Positions 56,423-64,000 of a stretch of 64,000 nt of DNA are shown one piece after another. Source of the stretch: Primula veris (Eukaryota; Streptophyta; Magnoliopsida; Ericales; Primulaceae). Within the stretch, counting starts at the first letter, position 1. Each line of letters begins with the position of its first letter. The DNA lies in the NCBI GenBank assembly GCA_963682055.1, contig OY821745.1, positions 21,945,342-22,009,341 of the forward strand. Reading direction: 5' to 3'. Under the pieces are notes generated by a model. It ran no database searches. It saw only the letters and a list, made by a program, of their open reading frames with translations, and was not told the origin of the DNA. Position numbers and translations under genes: made by a program.

Positions 56423-57065
56423 TGTCGGAAGACTGTTTAGATAAAAGGGTTAGTAATATTGCAAATAAACGGGTTGCTTAGGCTCCTCCTTTTATTGTTG
56501 TTATAATATATATCGCATATTAATATCTCGTAGGATGTTTGAATATTATTTTTAAGCGGCCCCTTCCTTTCTACTGTAGAATCTTTTAGTGGAAAGTGTA
56601 TATAGACTAACATGGTATGAGAGCGTTGAGGTTCCGGGTTGATCATCCATTAAGTGGCAATTGTTGGGCAGTTAGTCTAGGTGTTTCGATTACTTTTCAT
56701 TCGCTTGAGTTTGATGATATGTGGGTAATTTAGCTATTAACTTTGACAAACATTGTTGCTTCCACTAAGTTTGAAAGTTAATTGTTTTTATTTGCGCTAT
56801 TCTCTGCTGATTTGATTTGAATAGACGGTTTGAATTTTATCTTGTTATAGAATTTAGATTGTGTTGAATATTTAGTTCCATTTTGGAAAGTATGAATGTT
56901 TCCCGGTTTGGCACATCCCCACACTTGTGGTTTCTGAATTCGAGAGCTTCGTATCATATGTCTTCCGATTTTTTGTTGTTTGAGACCATGTCTTAAAAAG
57001 TTTCTGGAAATGGTGTTACTACTTCTGATGGCGCATTGATGCCGTAGTTGAAATTGGTGCAATAT
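56423..57065 (+). mobile_element. Short LTR (190 bp), primer site and leader of a copia-like remnant
   Basis: A candidate LTR runs 56423-56612 (TGTCGGAAG...GACTAACA) and is followed at once by a primer-binding-like site TGGTATGAGAGC (56613-56624, one mismatch to the usual methionine tRNA site). After it comes about 450 bp of leader and possible early gag debris without an open frame. Small LTRs like this occur in Ale/Retrofit copia elements. No second LTR is present. Confidence 0.45.
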
Positions 57066-57955
57066 TGTTAGAACCACCCATTTATACTAGTATACAACTA
57101 GTTACTCGTTTAAAACATAATACATTCACAATACAACTTATATTAACAACTTGTACTTATATAATACAACGAAAACGTATTTTATAAAAAAAAAAGTTTC
57201 AACACTCTTTTCAAAACTATTCCATAAGTTTGTTGTTTTGCAAAACCAACCAACACAAAAATTATATGGTATCCGTCCTTGCCTATAATTGGATCCGCTC
57301 CATCACTCTCTACCTGGAAAAATGAAATAAGAAACGTGAGGGCTACTAACTTAAAAATATTATAATTAAGTATAACATGTAGCGATCTCCAACTATCCTA
57401 CGATTCACACGTTAGGCAAATAACTAATGACATGGATGCTTAATGTGATGCATGTTCATAATTATGTTAAGTCAACTACAAACGTGTTATGTACTTGAGC
57501 TCAAATTGGTCGTGTAAGGTATATTCATCTACACGGTACCGGAAGTAACAACCAAATTGGGTGGATAAGCCACACCTAACAGTGCAAATGACACCTTAAA
57601 TGGATGGAACCTCTCTCAAACTGGAAGGACCACACCCTAACCGGGTGAAAAGGTCAAGCCTAACTGGCGGAAAATCAAGTTCTATTTAGACGGATCTTCT
57701 ACCAATAGAGAGGACTACACCCAAACCGGTGGAAAAGTCGTGTGTAACCGCAAAATCCACACCCTAACCGGGAGATACCTCTCCCAAATAGGGAGAACCA
57801 AACCCTAATTGGGTGGGGATGGTTATATATGTCACGATAAGGGAAATAGCTTAAAATACACAATAAAGCTCTACACAAACTCAGCACTTGCTCATCATAT
57901 GCATAAGTAAATGCTGCTACTGTTTAAATTTGCAAGGGAGAATAAGGTGACAACA
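57066..57955 (-). repeat. Probable LTR remnant with degenerate CCCTAACCGGG repeats
   Basis: On the minus strand it ends TGGGTGGTTCTAACA (57066) and may start TGTTGTCACC (57955). The U5-like part contains GTAGCCCTCACGTTTC and a T-rich stretch ending in CCAGGTAGAGAG. The U3-like part (57480-57830) is a loose array of CACACCCTAACCGGGTGGAAAA-type units. The flanks AATAT and AATTA are similar but not identical. It may be a gypsy-type solo LTR. Confidence 0.4.
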
Positions 57956-58216
57956 AATTATGAGTTGTCATAAAATTTACATGGTAAGTGACATTTTTTT
58001 ACTAATTACCATGTAAACTATAAAAGATTGACAACAAAGGCTATATGATGGCATAACATAATTAAACAAGCTATAATTAATGCACCTACCTATAAACACG
58101 TCTTTTATTCTTTAGAATATGCGTAAAAATTCAAACAAAACAAGTTTCACTTTGTTTTTTTGTCAAAAAGTGTATAGTAGATAACAAAATTATTAAAGAA
58201 AATATAGGTTGGATTT

Positions 58217-58349
58217 TGTAGAACCATGGTTTCATTTATCTTATTTTGATTGTAAGTGTTATAGTGATTTTACTTAGAGTAAGAAATTTCTTCGTTCGAT
58301 GATATAATAATTGATTTTTTCCAAAAAGAGAAAATGTATATTTCATGCT
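58217..58349 (+). repeat. Truncated LTR start related to the solo LTR at 32549
   Basis: TGTAGAACCATGG through CGATGATATAATAATTG and TTTTCCAAAAAGAGAAA follows the first ~130 bp of the 32549-33729 LTR. It then stops where the LINE 3' end begins. Confidence 0.75.
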
Positions 58350-58365
58350 AAAAATGATAAACCAA

Positions 58366-59006
58366 TCGAGGAAAATTGTTTGAGTACGGAGATATGGTGT
58401 ATTATATTCTATATTAAGAAACTTTGGTTTTGTTTCGTTTGTTTGTATTTACGATCTTTAGGTGTCGATCTAGCTAAGGTTGGTGATATTAGTTTGACTT
58501 ATTTCTTAAATAGTTGACGGAAGATTGGGATTCATGGCAAATACAACTTTAGACTTTTGGGAGAGTTAGGGATGAGGGTTAATATGTGAGCTAGCTAGAT
58601 GTATTGTGTTGCCCGATTTGTATCCGGTTAACGTTTTGACTCATGGAACCCTTATTCTGCTATTCATCATGATCGTTTTCTTTGGGCTAAAACTGATACC
58701 AGATAGGAGGTGAAAGTCTTATTCTCTGACAAACGATGGAATGTTACTTTTGGGACCTTGCATATTATTTTAGTCCGATTTTCAGTCTGTGTAATATCCT
58801 CTGGATAGATCATATATTAATTTCTCATAGTTTTTTAGCTTCACTATGTAGCTTTATACACCATTGCGACTTATGATTCATTTTCTTAGTTGTTTCTTTG
58901 TAACCTCTGAGGAGTTTCTTCTAATTTGCTCAGCATGTGAGCCCTCTTATTTTATTTATGATTTACATAGAAAAATGCGTTTACTTGTAAAAAAAAAGAA
59001 AAAAAA
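58366..59006 (+). mobile_element. 5'-truncated LINE, 3' end, copy 1
   Basis: About 640 bp ending in an A-rich tail (AAAAAAAAAGAAAAAAAAA). It is clearly homologous to 62477-63108, with shared words GTTGACGGAAGATTGGG, TATCCGGTTAACG, GGGACCTTGCATATTATTT and CAGCATGTGAGCCC. A 3' non-coding end with a poly(A) tail and variable 5' ends is typical of L1-type plant LINEs. No duplication could be found here. Confidence 0.75.
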
Positions 59007-59009
59007 AGT

Positions 59010-60191
59010 GGCTCATAAGAGCATCTGCATCAATCTGATCATATTGTTTCAAAATGAAAAGTTGAAATTGTATTGGTATTTAGAGAATTATTTACAAGTT
59101 ACTTATTTTTCAATCTCCGGAATACATCATCTATATTAATACTTAATTATTTTTAGTACTAAATTTTAATTAATAAATAAAAGTGGAGGTAGAAGGAACA
59201 CATGAGTTAAAATTGGGTCAACGTAATATTCTCTTATAGTTTATGAGGAGAATCGTTTCTCTCTATCTATAATTTATAATGATACATGTTGCTCATCTTT
59301 AAAAATGAAAAGTTGATTGCAAGTGAGATGTGGTTGAATTTTTGAAAGTTATCTCCTTAAATTATTAAAAATAATAGTTCTTTTTCGATAGATTTGGATA
59401 CTCGATCTAGCAACAAAAAAAAAAAACTATAAAAATATTACTGCAGCCTATTTCAAAGAGAATCTCCCAAGTATGACCCATGCATGTCATTCACAATTTC
59501 GACCTATAATTGTCTTCCTAGATTAAGATTCATATAATCTTATTTGGGTTACTTTTTAATGATTCTGTGGCTTTATAATTAAAGTGGTACAGCTATGAAA
59601 AAATGTTCCAGAGTTTTTACCAAACATTTTTGAAGTAATGATGTTGTTATTTTGGTTAGTCTGATTTTTAGACCTTGTAAAGTTGTACTCCTAATAAACA
59701 TATTAAGCATTCTACTCGTGCTATTTTAGCTATAGCTTCATGTTTTGAGCACCTGAAAGAAACTAATTAAAAACAGAAAGAGACCATGTGGCTTTATAAA
59801 CCGGTACTGCTATGATGAAATGTTTCTTGAGTTTTTGCTTTTACCATTTTTGAAGTTATGGTGTTAATCTGATTTTGAGTCCTTGTAAGTTTTTAACTTT
59901 TAAGCATTAATTATGTGGATATTCTATCCGATGCTATATTATAGCTCAATCATAACTCCAAGTTTTGAGAAGTCATAAAGGCGTTTCAAAGTATAATATG
60001 TTAAATCAAACTTAGATAAAAGAAAAAATTAAAGAAGTTGCTTGTGATGGTATTTATGTTTGATTATAAGCTACTCAAATTGCTCACACAGTAAAGGAAA
60101 AGTTAGCTGTGAAGATGCATGTCTGGTAGAAAGTAAAACTGTGTCTTTGAGATGAAGTGTTACAAATGTTTCATGTTTATTTTAGAAGACC
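59010..60191. other. Spacer without recognised genes
   Basis: AT-rich. Two related ~90-bp segments occur at about 59570-59660 and 59790-59895 (GTGGCTTTATAA, ...GTACTGCTATGA..., TTTTTGAAGT). No gene. Confidence 0.4.
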
Positions 60192-60196
60192 AGCTT

Positions 60197-61749
60197 TGTA
60201 AAATCCCGTATTTTGTTTTATTATATTTAATTACTAATGTTTAATACTTAGTGTTGTTTTGATATTTTAACAAGATGTCGGGTGGTTGTTTAATTCTTTA
60301 AAAGAAGTAAGGACTCAGACTAATAATAAGGATCAGTAATTAAGTTGAAATAAATAAGAAAAGAGGGTTACAAGAAGAAGAAAGAAAGTGAGAGTAGGGA
60401 AACAGTTTTGATAACCGAAGCTTTAAAGCCAATTTAAATACTGGATGTGTATATCAACTCGATTAATCAACCAGTGACTTCATCCCAGAACAACACCAGG
60501 ACAGAAAGAGAGAGAGAGCAACTAGGGATTATATTCCGTCCCTGTTTTTACTGATATGCCTACATAAACGGTGGTGATAGATAGATAGATACATAGAGGG
60601 AGAAACGGCTGTTACAAAAAGGGAGACAGTTGTTGGAGGCTGTTTGGTTTTTAGGACTAAGGGATGTTATTGTGTCGATATCTCTCCTAGTAGAAGCAAG
60701 TTTATTATTTCCATGTCGGACCAGGTGAGTGGTTTTTGTCTTTCTACTACAAAGTATTCCATTGCATTTTTACGACAAAGTATTTGCAGATTTCCAGTGA
60801 TTATTCACAAAACAGTATTTTATATAAGTATATTTATATTAAATGTTGAAAGAAATAAAGAAAAAAAAGAAAGAAAGGTAATCTCATGAAGTGGCTATAA
60901 TTTTATGAAATGAAATTTTATATTAAAGACAGTTTTATGTTATGGTGCGCTTATGATTTGTATTGGTATCATGAGAGAGAAGTCCAACGGAGATTCCTCC
61001 AAGCCCATCAGTGGGGTGACGTTGGCAACTAAACAAATGAGTTTAGTTCTCAACGGTTGACTTAGCGATTGTACATAGCTTCGCCAACCGGAACGTTATA
61101 AGGAATAGACTCAGCCGTCATGCTGTGGTGACCTTAATTACGTAGTGCACGTATGGTTGATACACCTGAGAAAAAGATCGACGATAAAGAGATTGAGTAA
61201 GTCAATCGAGCTTGTTACCGTAACATAATACTTTCATATTTGCGAACACCAAAATAAGAAAGAAGAAAGAGATTATTTATATTTCATTCAATTTGTTCAA
61301 GTGATTTCTAAAGAATTGCATTGGGAATTTTACTTAAAATAAAGCATTCAATTTGAAATAAAAGATAAGAAAAATCTTATTTATGTCCCTTATATTATAT
61401 TGTAAGTCATTCTCTCTCATTGAGCTCGTTTAGCTCACCCCTCTCTTTTAAAATGTTTTTCAGGTAAGCGATCGGCTATTTAGATTGAAGTCGATTAGTT
61501 GGGACCAGACAGACCTTATAGAAGTTTAAATTAGATTTTCCGCTACGATGTAATTTTTCTTAGCTTTTATGATGTTTAATTACTTGGTAAATACCATAGT
61601 TAAAATTGTTATTAATGAAGTTACAGAATTTTGGGTATATTTTATTATTCTACTATTTCTGAATGTTTAAAAATTAGGTTTTGTCTAGCACATGTCGCCA
61701 CACGTGTTATTCGGCCGTGTGACTCCCAAATTAGGTCAGGGATGTTACA
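60197..61749 (+). repeat. Solo LTR of a Ty3/gypsy element (Tekay/Del-like), 1553 bp
   Basis: Begins TGTAAAATCCCGTATTTT and ends GGGATGTTACA, near-perfect inverted ends. It is flanked by AGCTT on both sides (60192-60196 and 61750-61754), so it is a solo LTR left by recombination. The 3' part contains TTTAGCTCACCCCTCTCTTTT and CACACGTG-like sequence, characteristic of chromodomain (Tekay/Del) gypsy LTRs. Short open frames within it are not genes. Confidence 0.9.
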
Positions 61750-61754
61750 AGCTT

Positions 61755-62324
61755 TTCAATCTCATCTGAGCAATATAACGTCTATGGAGGTACAAATGCA
61801 GTTTTTTTTTTTAAAAAGGTTGATGTATAATTGCAGGTAGTTCTGATATAAAAAGAAGTAGGCATATAATTTTGCGTAAATGTCAATTTAGTACGTATTC
61901 CATAACCTATTTACAAAAAACCTGAGGTTTTAAATTTTGAGACTTGTTTCCAAAAAAAAAAAACCCAGAGCAAGTGCTATGCAATTATCGTGAGAGAGAG
62001 TTCTGCCTAAAGTAGTGCATCGGGATAGCTAGTTTTGGCTTTAAACCTTCGCTGGTGATGTATTATCGGTTATACTCTCCAACCAATGCATGCGATAACT
62101 TGAAATGTTCGCCTTTTTATGTATAATAAGACAATAATACTCACACAATGCAATCTCTACACCGTTACTCGAGTGTGGTCATTATTTATCTACAGAACTA
62201 TGCGCTACAATCACCTGAAATGGCGTAACAAAAAAAAATCAAAGACTAATTAGAAAACATAAAAACACAAAAATACAATAAGAATGTACAGTGCCTATCC
62301 TTTGTCCCATGTGTTTATCAAAAG
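61755..62324. other. Spacer with a Mutator-like end
   Basis: At about 61872-61960 the sequence TTTGCGTAAATGTCAATTTAGTAC and CCTATTTACAAAAAACC resembles the left end of the element at 43566, which suggests a relic of the same family. No gene. Confidence 0.4.
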
Positions 62325-63119
62325 TTAATAGAGTTCTTATCTCCGTTTGTCTCGGTTGAAGGAAGAGAAATTTGAGAGGCTTGAGCTAGATGGTTTTTGC
62401 CTCTTTTAAGGTATGATCTTTTAATACTATGCACAATCACGTAGGCCTTTATCGTGCCCATTGTGTTTGGGTTTTCGAGGGGGGTTATTTGAGTACAGAA
62501 ATGGTGTATTCTATTCTATGCTAGGAAACTATGGTTCTATTTCTCGTTTGTTTGGAGTTACGGTCTTTAGGAGTCGATCTAGGTAAGGTTGGTGCTAGGA
62601 GTTTGACTTATTTCTTAAATAGGTGACGGAATGATTGGGGTTTGAAGGGTACGTCATATATCGCTTTGGACTTCTAAAGAGTTAGGGATGGGGGTTAATA
62701 CATGTGCTAGATGCATCGTCGTGCCCGATTTTATCCGGTTAACGTGTTGACTTATGGGGCCCTTGTTCACTATTTACCAGGATCGTTTTCTCTCGGCTAA
62801 AACTATGCCAGATAGGAGGGTGAAGTCTTGTTCGTCAACAAGCGATGGAATATAACTTTTGGGACCTTGCATATTATTTGAGTCCGAATTTTTTTATTTG
62901 TGTAGTTTCATATGTGATAGGTTATACTTACTCATAGTTGTTTAGCTTTGCTATGTAGCTGTTTATACACCACTACGACTTAGGATTCTTTTCTTTGTTG
63001 TTATTTTGTAATCGTTGAGGAGTCAGTTTTTGGTTTGTTCAGCCTGTGAGCCCCCTTGTTTTTGTTATGGATTTATACAATACGCTTAACTTTCAAAAAA
63101 TAAATAAATTAATAGAGTT
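62325..63119 (+). mobile_element. 5'-truncated LINE, 3' end, copy 2, with 11-bp duplication
   Basis: Exact 11-bp repeats TTAATAGAGTT lie at 62325-62335 and 63109-63119. They bound a 773-bp insert that ends in an A-rich tail (CAAAAAATAAATAAA). The body from about 62477 onward matches copy 1 at roughly 80 percent by eye. Non-coding 3' region only. Confidence 0.88.
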
Positions 63120-63616
63120 AAGCAGGGATCATGTTATAATTAAGCCATATTTATTGTTTATATTTTATTCAGCGACTTTTATCCAGTTTTTTAAAAAACG
63201 AGTCTCGGCATAAATTAGTCGTTGCTTAGCAGCAGGTGAAACTTAAAAGCCTAACATATTAGGCGACATTTAGCGAATAAGACGGTGATTAAGCATGATT
63301 AGACGCTAAACGGCATATTTATGTCTAAAACACGTCTTGTGTCTTTTAAAACGTTGCTTTTTTCTTATAACTTGATAGAGTTACCTATCCATTAAATTAG
63401 TAACCGCCAATAACAGTGCGTAAACATCGGGAAATCGCAAGAGAAAGTATAAGGAATTTTTTTTAACGAGAAACAACACCCTATATATGATCAATACAGC
63501 AATACACAAATGTCACTATTATAGTTAGATCTCTTCATGCATGAAAAACTCTCCAAGGCTACATTACATGATCATGCCTCATACGGTTCCGGTTCTAACA
63601 GAAAAATAAGAAAAAA
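63120..63616. other. Spacer without recognised genes
   Basis: Nothing bounded or coding is recognised here. Confidence 0.3.
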
Positions 63617-63617
63617 G

Positions 63618-63662
<45 letters not shown>
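63617..63662. repeat. (TA)n microsatellite, left of hairpin MITE
   Basis: Uninterrupted TA dinucleotides for about 45 bp, ending at the border of the hairpin element. Confidence 0.95.
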
Positions 63663-63664
<2 letters not shown>

Positions 63665-63965
63665 CGAGGATATATGAACATCATGAAAAACATCCAACTA
63701 GACACTTTTTCGTAAAAACGCTCCAAATCAAGATTTGGTTAATGCAAATCTCAATGGTTTCACGACGCATATTTGTGTCATTATACATCTCAATGGTTAA
63801 TTTCGAAAACATGTCATTATACATCTCAGAAAAAAAAAACAAGACGCATATTTGTGTTCCCGTCGTGAAACCATTGAGATTTGCATTAACCAAATCTTGA
63901 TTTGGAGCGTTTTTACGAAAAAGTGTCTAGTTGGGTGTTTTTCATGATGTTCATATAACATTTTC

Positions 63966-63972
<7 letters not shown>
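63661..63972. mobile_element. Hairpin MITE inserted in (TA)n
   Basis: Two 97-bp arms, 63671-63767 and 63861-63957, are exact inverted copies except for one base (CATCCAAC versus the complement of GTTGGGTG). The outer ends (TAGGCGAGGATATATG / CATATAACATTTTCCTA) are also roughly complementary. The ~93-bp loop contains two direct repeats, TGTCATTATACATCTCA (63776 and 63812) and GACGCATATTTGTGT (63764 and 63843). (TA)n flanks both sides. MITEs that live inside (TA)n tracts are known in plants ('Micron' type in rice). No coding capacity. Confidence 0.85.

Positions 63973-64000
<28 letters not shown>
63973..64000. repeat. (TA)n microsatellite, right of hairpin MITE
   Basis: TA dinucleotides run to the end of the window. 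Confidence 0.95.

Overview
This window reads as nuclear DNA from a dicot plant. It is AT-rich, has long introns, and is crowded with plant-type transposons (Ty1/copia, Ty3/gypsy, TRIM, LINE, SINE, hAT, Mutator-like, Stowaway, Harbinger-like). Only two host genes can be supported, and both lie on the minus strand. The first is a 14-exon MATE-family transporter (9766-16016) of the DETOXIFICATION 42 / FRD3 citrate-exporter type. The second is a three-exon membrane-anchored LEA2-like protein (29246-37088) whose 6.3-kb first intron is a pile of transposons and degenerate satellite. Both exon chains were derived by eye from GT-AG sites and frame continuity, and both close without a stop. The MATE chain gives 591 codons and the LEA2-like chain 321.

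Layout. 1-4172: 3' half of a decayed copia element with its 3' LTR. 4570-7757: a large hAT-like block holding a ~105-bp tandem repeat and a plastid ycf2 fragment. 9766-16016: the MATE gene. 18.1-22.3 kb: small DNA transposons and a poly(A) retroposon. 23.4-25.8 kb: minus-strand gypsy remnant with a textbook 330-bp TRIM nested in it. 26.2-27.3 kb: minus-strand LTR related to the first copia LTR. 29.2-37.1 kb: the LEA2-like gene, whose intron holds a SINE, a solo LTR, a retroposon and GATC-rich degenerate satellite. 38.7-42.4 kb: a transposon-like unit with ~90-bp inverted ends that contains two minisatellites. 43566-44063: a Mutator-like element with a 9-bp duplication. 44729-54355: a full-length, recent, Sirevirus-like copia element with two 1254-bp LTRs, carrying a 728-bp MITE in its gag-pol region. 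54.4-64 kb: LTR fragments, a Ty3 solo LTR (60197-61749), two LINE 3' ends, and a near-perfect hairpin MITE set inside (TA)n.

The most unusual items are: (a) an apparent internal duplication in the MATE loop, where a coding stretch seems to have become a splice acceptor and created an extra exon; (b) a GTTGCAAC-type motif scattered through the LTRs, coding and non-coding parts of the young copia element; (c) a GATC/ACACA degenerate satellite family shared by the LEA2 intron and a separate Mutator-like element; (d) the large minisatellite-bearing element; (e) the hairpin MITE in (TA)n. I found no sign of a bacterial-type system, a CRISPR array or a tRNA/rRNA gene. LTR differences and repeat identities were counted by eye and are approximate.
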